Assembly (NCBI GenBank): GCA_015233155.1
Contig: JADFYG010000007.1
Location: forward strand, 10,929 to 74,928
DNA: 64,000 bases
Source: Candidatus Rifleibacteriota bacterium
GTDB lineage: Bacteria; Muiribacteriota; Ozemobacteria; Ozemobacterales; Ozemobacteraceae
Reading direction: 5' to 3'
Positions 1 to 8,439 of this stretch are shown piece by piece (position 1 is the stretch's first letter; every line of letters begins with the position of its first letter). A program made the position numbers and the translations under genes. The notes under the pieces are model-generated. The model worked only from the letters and a program-made list of their open reading frames with translations. It searched no databases and was not told where the DNA came from.

Positions 1-367
1 TTTTTGGAAAAATGGCCAGCGGCTTTCCCATGTGTATCGCGACAGCAACGTTAAACAGGCAGCCCTCCCGGGCGAGCGGAATCCCCACGAAAAAAATCAG
101 CCTCAGGTCGCGCGTCGCTTCCGCGAACTTCGCCAGTTCCCGCTCTGCAGAGTCGATCAAAACTTGCTGTTGAAACAAGTCTTCATTAGAATAGCCCGTG
201 ACGCCAAGCTCGGGAAACACGACTGCTGCCGCTCCGTCGTCAGCGGTACGATGGGCAAGCGCTGTCAGCCGTTTGATATTGAGATCCGGACGTGCAAGAT
301 GAACCTCAGGAATCGCCACTGCGATTCTGACGAATCCATGTGTGTGTGGCTGAAAAAAACTGTTCAT
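1..367 (-). CDS. nadE: Glutamine-dependent NAD+ synthetase, N-terminal part (runs off window)
   Basis: This is the first 122 or so residues of a protein that continues beyond base 1. The visible part is a nitrilase-type glutaminase domain. It opens with HGFVRIAVAIPEVHLARPDL and then FPELGVTGYSNEDLF, where the Glu of FPEL is the first member of the nitrilase Glu-Lys-Cys triad. In the family this domain releases ammonia from glutamine for the C-terminal synthetase domain, which adenylates and amidates deamido-NAD in the cytoplasm. The wording of the N-terminus matches the long (about 650-680 residue) bacterial NadE with fused glutaminase. The ATG at 367 is the only sensible start, though its ribosome site is weak. 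The synthetase domain is not visible, so the full identity is inferred from the N-terminal family match. Confidence 0.85.
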   Translation of the reverse strand, partial: MNSFFQPHTHGFVRIAVAIPEVHLARPDLNIKRLTALAHRTADDGAAAVVFPELGVTGYSNEDLFQQQVLIDSAERELAKFAEATRDLRLIFFVGIPLAREGCLFNVAVAIHMGKPLAIFPK

Positions 368-415
368 CGCGTTATATGATACCATTCGGGCAACTTGCCA
401 GATTGAGTATGAAAC

Positions 416-444
416 AGGCAGGGCGGGCCCGCCGGGCCCGCCGA
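416..444. repeat. REP-like GC palindrome
   Basis: A GC-rich inverted repeat with arms GGCGGGCCC and GGGCCCGCC around GCC (422-442) lies in the 170 bp between nadE and the TPR gene. The same core appears near 17570, 45145, 49215, 59102 and 60847. A CAGGAATATTGCAAATACCTC stretch at about 490-511 matches the outer end of a second repeat family seen at 31270. No gene is visible in this gap. Confidence 0.6.
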
Positions 445-537
445 GTTGAATGCACCGCTCCCGGTAACTGTAACAGATTTTTCATTTTCAGGAATATTGC
501 AAATACCTCACTGAATAACGAAATCATCTTTGAGAAT

Positions 538-2733
538 TCATTTTACGGAGCCTGATGATTTCAGCGCTGTATGGGCTTCGTCGGCCAGAGGACCGGATGT
601 CTTGAATTTCAGCACTTCGTGCCAGAGTTTTTCCGACCTGGATTTAAGTTTAGCCGCATCACACGCTCTGGCAGCCTCAGCATATGCCTCCGCAATGAGT
701 GGGCTTTTCGGATACAAAACAGGCACCTTGAGGACTTCAAGAATTCCGTCTTCGCGGTGCCCCTGGGCTAGTATGGCCCGACCGAGCCACAGGCGGCTTT
801 CCGGGATGGCAACATCAGTTGCCGGATACTCCTTCAGGATGGCCTTAAATGTTTCTTCGGCTGCGGGAAAATCTTTTGACGAGAAAAGGCAGATCCCAAT
901 GGCGCGGCGCGCTCTAGATGCAAGTGGATTTCCCGGCTCTTCGGCGAGAATGGCCTTGTACTGTTGAATGGCCATTGGAAAATTGCCGAGTTTCTGGGCT
1001 ATTTCACCGATCTGGAATCGGGCCTCCTGGCGAAAATACCCTTTGGATTCGCGCAGTTCGGAAAACGCCGCAAGGGCTTTTCCGGGGTCTTTCAGCTCGA
1101 GCTGGCAAAGCCCCTCTTTAAACCGGGCGTCTTCACGAAGCGCTCCGGAGGGGAACTTAGCCAGATACTCATCGAAAGCCGCTACAGCGTCTAAGAAACG
1201 TTCAGCCTTCATGAGTACCTCGCCGCATCGGAAAGCAGCCTGGCCGGCGATTTCCCCGTCGGTTTTTGCAAGGCTGTTGAACGCCTGTAGAGCACCGGCG
1301 GCGTTTCCGGAGGCATATTCTATCTCGCCTAGCTGGTACAATGCGTCAAGTTTTGTTGAGCCTTCCGGGTATTCGCGTCGAAGCCGTTCAAAGGCATCGC
1401 GGGCGTTTTTCATATTGCCGAGATTGAAAAAACATTCGCCCGTGCGATACAAGGCTTTCTCACGCACGGATGGACCGGTTTCGCGGCGCAATAACGGATC
1501 GAGATCAGTCAATGCTTCGCGGAATTTTCCCATTGAGATATGTACCAGACCGGTCTGGTATCGGGCATCTTCTGTGCGGGTGTGCCCGGGGTGTGACTTG
1601 ATGAAACTTTTGAAAACATCGAGAGCCTTTGGAAACTCTCCGGTGCGGGAGAGGGCAAGACCGCGCATGTATTCCATCTCGATTGCATCTTCAGGGGGAA
1701 ACAGTGCGGCAGCATGTTCCATTCGTCTGATTGCGTCAGGATATTTGCGCAGATTCATCTGCAGATCGATAAGATTTTTCAGCGCTTCGATGCGATTAAT
1801 AGCGGTGGGAGAGTCGGCAAGACGTGAAAGGGGAGCGACAGCCTCTTCAGGTTTTCCTGACTTGATACGGCACCAGGCAAGGCCGTAACTGGATTTGTCC
1901 ATGAGCTCGACCGTGGACGAAGCTGCAAGCACCTCACGATAATACTGCTCAGCGGCAGTGAACTTCGTGTCGCGAAACTGCGCCTCCGCCAGAGAAAACA
2001 TAATCGGCGGCCGCGCCGTTTCAGAAGCTGTGTCGAGGGACGCTTTGAACTGTTTTGCGGCGTCGGCGAACTGACCCTGGCTGAAATGTTGGGCTCCAGC
2101 CTGAAAATGAGCTTCAGAGCATTTGTCGGCGGGTAGATTTGGCAAACTGAGTAATTCTTCATATACGGCCGTGGTTTTGGCAGGATCCATGGCGAATTTG
2201 ACCATGAGATATCCCATCTTCAACCGGGCATCAATGAAAAGAGAGCGATCTTTCCGGGAAACACGTGCGAAGGCTTCTACAGCTGATTTTGGATTGTTGT
2301 CCCGCGCATATGCCCAGCCAAGTCCGTAAGCCATACGGTCTGCCAGAGAACTGCTTTTGAATTCACGCAGGCCCCGTTCATAGGCGGCAATGGCATCTGT
2401 CTGCTTGCCAACGCGGGAAAGGCTTTCTCCGAGCCAGAACCATGCTCCATCACGTTTTGAAAATGGTGTAGCGTCTGCCAACACCCGGCGCAAAACTGTT
2501 GCGGCTTCGTCATACAGTTGTCGCTGTATGAGGCCTAGAGCATATTTATACTGTTCGGCAGCTTCCGGAGTATCGCCACCGATGAAGGGCCGGACCTGCG
2601 CCTCCGCCACGTCCGGCATAACTGCAAATGGGGTCGGGACAACCGAAGAAAAAAAAGTGAATGTGGCAATGGCGGCAAAGGAGACGACGGTTGGTGTAGC
2701 TTTGTGATAGAAGCGCACTGGTCGATTTTTCAA
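538..2733 (-). CDS. Secreted tetratricopeptide-repeat protein
   Basis: A 731-residue protein with a basic N-terminus and a hydrophobic stretch (about residues 15-35, ending near AEAQ), consistent with export. The rest is a chain of TPR-type helix pairs, for example [44 protein letters not shown] and [13 protein letters not shown]. Such solenoids act as protein-binding scaffolds, and secreted examples of this size often serve in envelope assembly (YbgF/BamD-like), but nothing here fixes a partner. The start is a TTG overlapping the tatA stop codon as TTGA, so the pair is probably translationally coupled; a GTG six codons in is an alternative. The gene shows no catalytic motif. Confidence 0.85.
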   Translation of the reverse strand: MKNRPVRFYHKATPTVVSFAAIATFTFFSSVVPTPFAVMPDVAEAQVRPFIGGDTPEAAEQYKYALGLIQRQLYDEAATVLRRVLADATPFSKRDGAWFWLGESLSRVGKQTDAIAAYERGLREFKSSSLADRMAYGLGWAYARDNNPKSAVEAFARVSRKDRSLFIDARLKMGYLMVKFAMDPAKTTAVYEELLSLPNLPADKCSEAHFQAGAQHFSQGQFADAAKQFKASLDTASETARPPIMFSLAEAQFRDTKFTAAEQYYREVLAASSTVELMDKSSYGLAWCRIKSGKPEEAVAPLSRLADSPTAINRIEALKNLIDLQMNLRKYPDAIRRMEHAAALFPPEDAIEMEYMRGLALSRTGEFPKALDVFKSFIKSHPGHTRTEDARYQTGLVHISMGKFREALTDLDPLLRRETGPSVREKALYRTGECFFNLGNMKNARDAFERLRREYPEGSTKLDALYQLGEIEYASGNAAGALQAFNSLAKTDGEIAGQAAFRCGEVLMKAERFLDAVAAFDEYLAKFPSGALREDARFKEGLCQLELKDPGKALAAFSELRESKGYFRQEARFQIGEIAQKLGNFPMAIQQYKAILAEEPGNPLASRARRAIGICLFSSKDFPAAEETFKAILKEYPATDVAIPESRLWLGRAILAQGHREDGILEVLKVPVLYPKSPLIAEAYAEAARACDAAKLKSRSEKLWHEVLKFKTSGPLADEAHTALKSSGSVK

Positions 2734-3017
2734 GAAATCCGTTCACCTGGGTGATGGTCTGAAGGGTTTTCAGATTTGGATTCAGGAGTTTTTGTGGACT
2801 CTGCAGAAGGACCGGAAGCTGTGATTTCATTTCGAACGGGCGGTTTGGGTAGCGTTTGATGTGGTTCATCATCATCGTCCATCAAGTCGCGCTGTGCTTT
2901 CTTGAACTCACGAATGCCGCGACCAAGAGCTTTTCCGATTTCCGGTAGTTTTCCAGGCCCAAAAAGGATAAGAACGATAACAAGAATTACGATCAATTCA
3001 GTAAAGCCGATTCCCAT
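2730..3017 (-). CDS. tatA: Twin-arginine translocase subunit TatA/E type
   Basis: A 95-residue protein with one N-terminal transmembrane helix ([20 protein letters not shown]), the family [10 protein letters not shown] hinge, an amphipathic helix ([17 protein letters not shown]) and an acidic, disordered tail. TatA oligomers form the size-variable channel that exports folded proteins carrying an RR signal through the inner membrane. The polar residue at the start of the helix (Glu7 rather than Gln8) and the short length favour TatA/TatE over TatB. No tatC lies in the window. The gene overlaps the downstream TPR gene by 4 bases, suggesting a two-gene operon. Confidence 0.93.
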   Translation of the reverse strand: MGIGFTELIVILVIVLILFGPGKLPEIGKALGRGIREFKKAQRDLMDDDDEPHQTLPKPPVRNEITASGPSAESTKTPESKSENPSDHHPGERIS

Positions 3018-3101
3018 GACGAGCTCCTTTGCAATCTTTCCAATGACCGTGATTTTGTTTCCAGGTAAATTGTCTCTATAACGGCATTATATATTTTCGG
3101 C

Positions 3102-3127
3102 TTCGGTCGCAACGTATTGCGACCGAA
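3102..3127 (-). terminator. Perfect 11-bp hairpin downstream of the chagasin gene
   Basis: The arms TTCGGTCGCAA and TTGCGACCGAA pair perfectly around a CGTA loop, between the chagasin-type gene and tatA, both on the minus strand. There is no strong U-run on either side, so it is a weak intrinsic terminator or a processing hairpin separating the two transcripts. Confidence 0.5.
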
Positions 3128-3163
3128 TGCCATGGCTTTAATGATCAGTTTTTGCCGATCAGC

Positions 3164-3628
3164 TTAGCGGGTGGAGGGCTGTTGTTCCGTTATCGGAACT
3201 ATTTCGACCTGCTTCACAATGATGGTAATGGCGAAAACCTTCGCGGGCTTGCTATTTTCTTCCCAGGGGCGGCTATAATGAAGTTCGAGCTTCGAGCTGC
3301 CGATCTTTTTTCCGAGAAAACTGATGGTGCGTGTGCCGCCACTACCGATCGGAGTAAGATTTCCAGAGGTGCTATCGGGCTTATAAGTTGATTCCTGTTG
3401 CTCGAGAACAGAGGGAGTGAAATTTTCCACTGTCCATCTGTAGCCGGTCGTTCCGTTTTCCGGAAGCGATATTAAAATATCCTGGCCCTTCTGGATGGTC
3501 ACCGTATTCCCGTTATCTTTTTCACCGACCACTTGTCCCTTGAGGGGCAGGCATCCTTGGTTCGCGGCGAATGCAATGCACGACATACCGATAAACACGG
3601 CCAAAACCAACAAAACACACTTTTTCAT
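3164..3628 (-). CDS. Chagasin-family (I42) cysteine protease inhibitor, secreted
   Basis: A 154-residue protein with a clear signal peptide (MKKCVLLVLAVFIGMSCIAFA). The mature part carries the three inhibitory loops of the chagasin/I42 fold. The first is the NGTTGYRW loop (family consensus NPTTGY). The second is GSGGTRTISFLGKKIGSS. The third is LELHYSRPWE near the C-terminus (family RPWE). Members block papain-like (C1) cysteine proteases by inserting these loops into the active-site cleft. Bacterial homologues are periplasmic or secreted and may protect against own or foreign proteases. The gene stands alone, with a hairpin on its 3' side. A Cys at 16 in the leader (MSCIAFA) could suggest a lipobox but the context is poor. 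Confidence 0.88.
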   Translation of the reverse strand: MKKCVLLVLAVFIGMSCIAFAANQGCLPLKGQVVGEKDNGNTVTIQKGQDILISLPENGTTGYRWTVENFTPSVLEQQESTYKPDSTSGNLTPIGSGGTRTISFLGKKIGSSKLELHYSRPWEENSKPAKVFAITIIVKQVEIVPITEQQPSTR

Positions 3629-3850
3629 GAAAAACCTCCATTACAAAGTTTCTGCCAGTATTGCGAATAATAGCAATTAAATTTCTTTTCTGCAAATGAG
3701 CTGGAGTGAATCGGGTGCTGTATAGTTCATAACTGGTTGCGCAAGCACAGAGGTTGTTTTACAATTCTCCTGGACATAAATCTTGCGTTCGTATGGCAAG
3801 AACGTCTCCCTGGGATAACATTCCAGATTCGTCGAAGAAAAGGAAGGAAT

Positions 3851-5098
3851 ATGGGACAAACGCTTATAGAAAAAATTCTGGCCCGCCGCTCCCGCGATCC
3901 AATCATTCCAGGATCCATCTCCTGGATAGACCTTGATGTTCGGTCCGCGCGCGATTTTGGGGGAGCCAATGTCGTCAAGAACTTCACTGTGAATTATCCG
4001 GAGCAAAAAATAGCTGATCCTGCTAAAACATGTTTTACATTTGATTGTAATGTTCCCGCAAATAACATTCCATACGCGAATAATCAGCAGACATGCCGCG
4101 TATTCGCCGAAAAACAGGGCTTTCGCGTCTTCGATGTTGATCGTGGAATCGGTTCGCATGTAAACATTGAGGAAGGTCAGGCTGTACCTGGTGCCACCAT
4201 CGTCGGTACTGACAGCCATCTCAACATTCTCGGCGCCGTAGGTGCTTTTGGGCAAGGCATGGGTGATCAGGACATCGCCTTCGCCTTCAAGACGGGGCGT
4301 ACATGGTTCGAAGTGCCGTATTCAATGAAGGTTGTCGTCAAGGGGCATTTCTCGTATCCCGTGACCGCAAAAGATCTGACGCTAAAAATGCTTCAGGTGC
4401 TGGGTTCCAACGGCGCTCTCGGCCTTTCAATGGAGTATGAGGGTCCGGCGATAGACGGGCTCGAGCTTCACGAACGTATCACATTGGCGAGTATGGCCAC
4501 TGAGATGGGCGCAATCATTTCCTTCATCACCCCGGATAAGCGCATACTGGACTACCTTAATAAACGTTCCGGACGCAGTATCGAAGGGCTTTCCGCCGAT
4601 TCCGACGCGCGTTACATAAAGCAGGTGGAAGTAGACATAACAGATCTCGAGCCCCTCGTTGCATGTCCCTATAGTCCGGAAAATGTAAAGAAGGTTCGTG
4701 AAGTCGCCGGGCGGAAGATTGATTCAGTGTTTATGGGTTCTTGTACCAATGGCCGTTTCGAGGACTTTGTTCTGGTCGACAAGATCCTGACGGGCCGTAA
4801 AATCGCCAGGCATGTTATGGCCAAAGTCGTCCCCGCAACCCGCGAGGTATACAAAAAACTTCTCGAATCGGGCATTCTTGCGCGTCTGTTCGAAGCCGGC
4901 TGTATTTTGTCCAGCCCGGGTTGTGGAGGCTGTGCCTCCGGACAAATCGGAATGACCGGCAAAGGCGAAGTTCAGATAAGTACAAGTAATCGCAACTTCA
5001 AGGGAAAACAGGGAGATGGCGATACTTATCTGGCAAGTCCGGTAGTTGCGGCTGCCTGCGCGGTTGCAGGCAAAATAATCGATCCTCGCGACCTGTAG
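3851..5098 (+). CDS. leuC: 3-isopropylmalate dehydratase large subunit (archaeal-type LeuC)
   Basis: A 415-residue aconitase-superfamily large subunit. The [4Fe-4S] ligands are visible as Cys298 in GSCTNGR and Cys358/Cys361 in SPGCGGCASG; GTDSHLNILGAVGAFGQGMG is the substrate-side loop. It is shorter than the enterobacterial LeuC (about 466 residues) and matches the compact archaeal/thermophile type that also includes citramalate isomerase and homoaconitase. With the next gene it would isomerise 2- to 3-isopropylmalate in leucine synthesis. I chose the ATG at 3851, preceded by AGGAAGG; the frame is open further upstream but has no ribosome site there. No leuA or leuB is nearby, so the exact substrate is not settled by context. 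Confidence 0.9.
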   Translation: MGQTLIEKILARRSRDPIIPGSISWIDLDVRSARDFGGANVVKNFTVNYPEQKIADPAKTCFTFDCNVPANNIPYANNQQTCRVFAEKQGFRVFDVDRGIGSHVNIEEGQAVPGATIVGTDSHLNILGAVGAFGQGMGDQDIAFAFKTGRTWFEVPYSMKVVVKGHFSYPVTAKDLTLKMLQVLGSNGALGLSMEYEGPAIDGLELHERITLASMATEMGAIISFITPDKRILDYLNKRSGRSIEGLSADSDARYIKQVEVDITDLEPLVACPYSPENVKKVREVAGRKIDSVFMGSCTNGRFEDFVLVDKILTGRKIARHVMAKVVPATREVYKKLLESGILARLFEAGCILSSPGCGGCASGQIGMTGKGEVQISTSNRNFKGKQGDGDTYLASPVVAAACAVAGKIIDPRDL

Positions 5099-5128
5099 AA
5101 TTTTCTGACTGAAAGGATGACGTTTCCT

Positions 5129-5680
5129 ATGACACCAAATACGGTAATTAAAGGTCGCGCCTGGGTAATAACCGAGGCTGATGGCACTTTCATCGATAAT
5201 ATAGATACCGACATGATCTTCCACAATGCTCATCTGGCTATTACTGATATCGCGAAAATGGGTCAGCATGCCTTCGGTAATCTGAGCGGCTGGGAAGATT
5301 TTCCGAAAAAGGCGAAACAGGGTGACATTCTGGTGCTCGGCAAAAATTTCGGTGCCGGAAGCAGTCGGCAGCAAGCCGTCGACTGCTTTATCGCGCTCGG
5401 TGTTACATGTCTGCTTGCCGAGTCATTCGGTGCGATCTACAAGCGCAACGCGATCAATACAGGACTTCCCATTCTTTGCCGCGAAGGTTTTGCCGGCAAG
5501 GGCAAGGAGCTTTCAATAAGGAACGGCGATGAACTGGAAGTCGATCTCGTGAAGAGCACTGTAAAAAATATCACGCGCGGGACTACGTCTTCCATGGAGC
5601 CATTCAGCAAGGTCCAGATGGACATATATCAGGCAGGGGGCCTTTATGCCTATGGAAAGGCGTTGGAAGCCTCCGCCTGA
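5129..5680 (+). CDS. leuD: 3-isopropylmalate dehydratase small subunit (LeuD)
   Basis: The swivelling small subunit partner of LeuC, about 183 residues. Family signs are the N-terminal IDTDMIFHNAHL segment, the GKNFGAGSSRQQA motif that contacts substrate, and AESFGAIYKRNAINTGLPIL. The heterodimer forms the complete active site of the isomerase. It begins 30 bases after leuC, so the two form an operon. Two in-frame ATGs exist: 5117 lies directly on the AAGGA, and 5129 has proper spacing from it, so I prefer 5129. The length agrees with the compact archaeal-type subunit (160-200 residues). Confidence 0.9.
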   Translation: MTPNTVIKGRAWVITEADGTFIDNIDTDMIFHNAHLAITDIAKMGQHAFGNLSGWEDFPKKAKQGDILVLGKNFGAGSSRQQAVDCFIALGVTCLLAESFGAIYKRNAINTGLPILCREGFAGKGKELSIRNGDELEVDLVKSTVKNITRGTTSSMEPFSKVQMDIYQAGGLYAYGKALEASA

Positions 5681-5815
5681 GTTCATATATAGGGCAGCCT
5701 TCGTTCGCCACTTTCTTTATCTCTTTATCAGACTTCTTGTGCGGCTTCCAATTTCTACAGATTCAACTGTGACGATGGAGTAGCCGTATGGTCCATGTTC
5801 ACCAAGACATCGTTT

Positions 5816-6970
5816 TCAATAGTTCAACCGGATATCACGGATATTGCCGACGCGGATATTCGTCTGATAGTCATATGGCACATCGACAGGCGCCGCCAGC
5901 CAGGCGGCATCTGGCTTCATGTCGGCAATCAGTTGATGGAAGCCGCGAGAAGGCACTGGTGCCTTTGACAGCTTGCACTCGATGAGCATGCGGCGGCGGC
6001 CTCGTTCCAGTATTAGATCAACCTCGGCTGCGTTGCTGGTGCGAACATAGGACGCATGCCAGCGCGGGTTGGCAGCGATCAGGTTCTCGATTACGAATCC
6101 CTCCCATGAAGCGCCGTTCGCCGGATGCGCCATCAAATCGTCGAACGATTCGATGTTACGCAGGGCATGAAAAAGACCGCTGTCACGCATGTAAAGCTTC
6201 GGCGACTGGATCAGTCTTTTTTTGAGATTGGTTTCGGAGGGAGGAAGCAGACGCAGCATATAGGTTTGCTCAAGAATCGAGAGGTACTTCCTGAAGGTTG
6301 GAACTGAAATATCGGCCGCCGCCGCCGTCTTGCTGTAATTCAGGGTTTGTCCGTGATAGTGGGCAAGCAAACGCCAGAGTCGCTCCATGATTTTGTATGG
6401 AATCGCGAAGCCCAGTTGTGGGATATCGCGTTCGAGAAAAGTGCGTATGAAGTTTTCGCGCCAGTCGTAACTGGCATCTTCACTGGCCGCCAAAAGACTC
6501 TCCGGGAATCCGCCGCGCTGCCACACATCCTGCCATGAAACAATGTTGCCGACTTCGGACAGCAGAAAGGGTGTCAATTCCAGGAATGCTATGCGGCCAG
6601 CCAATGTTTCCGTTGATTGCTGTAGAAGCTCACACGACGCAGAACCCAGAATCAGAAACCGTCCGTGTCGGCGATGTTTATCGATCTCCACGCGTAGAAC
6701 CGGGAATAGGTCAGGGGCCAACTGAATCTCGTCGAGACAAACTAACGTCTCACGATGCCGTTCGAAAAAGAGTTCCGGCTCGTTAAGTTTGTTGCGGTCC
6801 GACCGATCCTGCATATCCAGAAAAACATTCGGCACCCGTTGTGCTGCAAGGTAAGTGCGAGCCAAGGTTGATTTGCCGCATTGGCGCGCGCCAAGAATGG
6901 CAACAGCTGGCGCCTGGTTCAGCGCTTTTTGTAATGCGCTTTCAGCAGAACGCGAAACGTATCCATGCAT
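5816..6970 (-). CDS. AAA ATPase with DUF4143 and nuclease-like C-terminus
   Basis: A 384-residue protein of the widespread AAA_14/DUF4143 family. Walker A is GARQCGKST (27-35); Walker B is CLDEIQL (Asp80, Glu81); a sensor-like GSASCELL follows. The middle contains a winged-helix segment (YSKTAAAADISVPTFRKYLS), and the C-terminal domain has the PD-(D/E)xK-like pattern EVDLIL...LIECKLSK. Family members are common, often laterally moved, and of unproven role; fold comparisons link them to nuclease and archaeal ATPase families. It is monocistronic and convergent with leuD, with no toxin or transposase beside it. Confidence 0.85.
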   Translation of the reverse strand: MHGYVSRSAESALQKALNQAPAVAILGARQCGKSTLARTYLAAQRVPNVFLDMQDRSDRNKLNEPELFFERHRETLVCLDEIQLAPDLFPVLRVEIDKHRRHGRFLILGSASCELLQQSTETLAGRIAFLELTPFLLSEVGNIVSWQDVWQRGGFPESLLAASEDASYDWRENFIRTFLERDIPQLGFAIPYKIMERLWRLLAHYHGQTLNYSKTAAAADISVPTFRKYLSILEQTYMLRLLPPSETNLKKRLIQSPKLYMRDSGLFHALRNIESFDDLMAHPANGASWEGFVIENLIAANPRWHASYVRTSNAAEVDLILERGRRRMLIECKLSKAPVPSRGFHQLIADMKPDAAWLAAPVDVPYDYQTNIRVGNIRDIRLNY

Positions 6971-7205
6971 AATGATAACTCCATTTTACTAATTGCATGG
7001 TTAGTGTAATCTCATTGGCCTGTTTCGTCAAATAGATAGCGTCTTTGACCAATTTGCGCCAATTGAACTTTTGGAATTCGCGTGGGATTTCATTTTAAAA
7101 AACAGGCTTTTTCATTTTGCGACGCCTTGTCATGTAGACCGTTTTGGGGGATAGATTTTGACCATTAATAAATGGCGAGAGCGCACGTTTGATCTGGATT
7201 CTTGC

Positions 7206-7234
7206 TTGTGCAGGCGCATCAAATCTGGTATTAT
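7206..7234 (+). promoter_or_regulatory. Sigma70-like promoter for the 92-residue ORF
   Basis: TTGTGC at 7206-7211 and TATTAT at 7229-7234 are separated by 17 bases, about 25 bases before the ATG at 7259, which has AAAGGAG as ribosome site. The match is by eye against the sigma70 consensus. Confidence 0.4.
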
Positions 7235-7258
7235 CCCTCCAAAAAAGGAGAGCCGTTT

Positions 7259-7537
7259 ATGTTTTCCCACCGTCATAAAGGACATACATTCTGGATTTTT
7301 CTTGTTTCCATTGGCTTAATTTTTTTTATGCCGGTCTTTTTTGAAAATCGCTCGGAAGGGGCCATTTTACAGGATTCGAAAGAAGAACCTTTGAGTGTTA
7401 TTGCATCAACATCTGAACTGGTACTTCCAGAAAATACGCCACCGGAAATCCTTTTGGCTTATCTAGAAAAAAAATACATCGCAACCGAGAGACTTTGTCG
7501 GGCTTTCCTGGTCCTTCATCCCGATTCAATATGCTGA
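7259..7537 (+). CDS. Small membrane-anchored or secreted protein, unknown
   Basis: A 92-residue reading frame with a strong AAAAAAGGAG ribosome site and a plausible promoter. The N-terminus is basic (MFSHRHKGH) followed by a hydrophobic helix (FWIFLVSIGLIFFMPVFF), so it is exported or anchored. The remainder (ILLAYLEKKYIATERLCRAF) may form a helix and ends in Cys. I recognise no family. The good initiation signals are the main reason to believe it is a real gene. Confidence 0.6.
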   Translation: MFSHRHKGHTFWIFLVSIGLIFFMPVFFENRSEGAILQDSKEEPLSVIASTSELVLPENTPPEILLAYLEKKYIATERLCRAFLVLHPDSIC

Positions 7538-7710
7538 TTCAGCCTCTTAGCAGATCGGTCTTTTTAGTTATATGTTATATAGCGAGCGTAATATTATTTC
7601 AGTGAAGGTGCTCATGCATTTCATGGGCAAAACCATGGACTTTTATGTACCGATTTGATAGCATTCGATAACCTCTTGATGAGGAAATTTGTGATAACGG
7701 GAGACCAATA

Positions 7711-8232
7711 ATGAAGAAAACGTGGGTTCTTTTTCTGGCCATGGCCATTGTTTCTTTCCTTCCGAGTCTGGTTGCCGCCGCGGTAGTTCCGCTGGCAGAT
7801 GCCCAGGTGGAAATTACCATCCCCGACGGCTGGACCCAGGATACCAAGGATAATGTCGTTTCGATTGCGGCCCCCGACAAGACCATGTCCGTGGCTTTCT
7901 TTTCAATTTCCGGTGATAGCGATAGCAAGGCTTTTGATGTGGTTGACAAAGCCGTTGAGAAAACAGTCGGCGCCGTAAAATGGGAAAAGGATGGAAAAGG
8001 CGTTCCGGAAGAAATCAACGGCATGAAAGGCGAAACCTACGAAGGTACCGCCAAAGATGGGAAACTTCAGGTCGAATGTATCTGGCTCGCAACCGCCCCC
8101 GGAAAAAATCTTTACATCTATTGGTTCGATACCGTTGATTCCGAGAAAAAATATCAGAAGGAAATCGACGTCATCGTGAAGGGCCTCAAGCCTTTGGCCG
8201 CCAAGGAAGAGAAGAAGGAAGAAAAGAAGTAG
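7711..8232 (+). CDS. Secreted protein of unknown function, PsbP/DcrB-like fold possible
   Basis: A 173-residue protein with a good signal peptide (residues 1-22, ending in VAAA). The mature part alternates short strands: VEITIPDGWTQDTKDNVVSI, MSVAFFSISG, GMKGETYEGTA and NLYIYWFDT. This resembles small periplasmic proteins of the DcrB/PsbP-like type, where a 'P-x-GW' strand opens the domain, but the likeness is by eye. The C-terminus is a Lys/Glu-rich tail (AAKEEKKEEKK). The gene stands alone and is followed by a strong terminator. Confidence 0.75.
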   Translation: MKKTWVLFLAMAIVSFLPSLVAAAVVPLADAQVEITIPDGWTQDTKDNVVSIAAPDKTMSVAFFSISGDSDSKAFDVVDKAVEKTVGAVKWEKDGKGVPEEINGMKGETYEGTAKDGKLQVECIWLATAPGKNLYIYWFDTVDSEKKYQKEIDVIVKGLKPLAAKEEKKEEKK

Positions 8233-8292
8233 ATCCGTTTTTTCACTTGGGCAGGTGTCCATAAACCGCATTCAGTCAAGTAAAAAAGTTTT

Positions 8293-8326
8293 CCGGGGCA
8301 ATCGCCAGATTGCCCCGGCTTCTTTT
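8293..8326 (+). terminator. Intrinsic terminator after the 173-residue secreted protein
   Basis: CCGGGGCAATC pairs perfectly with GATTGCCCCGG around a GCCA loop (8293-8318), followed by CTTCTTTT. The position, 60 bases after the stop codon, and the U-rich tail fit a Rho-independent terminator on the plus strand. Confidence 0.85.
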
Positions 8327-8372
8327 ATCGAAGGATCGCTTTTTGGGATTTGCTGTGTCTTGATTCGGACTC

Positions 8373-8401
8373 TTGCCGGGTACCCCTTTTTTTCGTATAA
8401 T
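8373..8401 (+). promoter_or_regulatory. Sigma70-like promoter of the subtilisin-type gene
   Basis: A perfect TATAAT lies at 8396-8401 and TTGCCG at 8373-8378, spaced by 17 bases, 39 bases before the ATG at 8440. A GAAGGAG ribosome site sits between. Confidence 0.55.
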
Positions 8402-8439
8402 TGACCAATTAACATAGAATAAATCGTGAAGGAGAATTC

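Noticed and set aside
968..1888. 306-residue plus-strand frame inside the TPR gene
   Set aside because: It is Ser/Arg/Ala-rich in the manner of shadows of GC-biased genes, and lies fully opposite a coherent TPR reading.
3677..4255. 192-residue minus-strand frame opposite leuC
   Set aside because: It is antisense to a strong leuC gene with iron-sulfur motifs, lacks a ribosome site and has no family sense.
5816..6970. Toxin-antitoxin or defence ATPase
   Set aside because: The DUF4143 family is abundant and unproven in defence; no neighbouring nuclease, toxin or methylase supports that role here.
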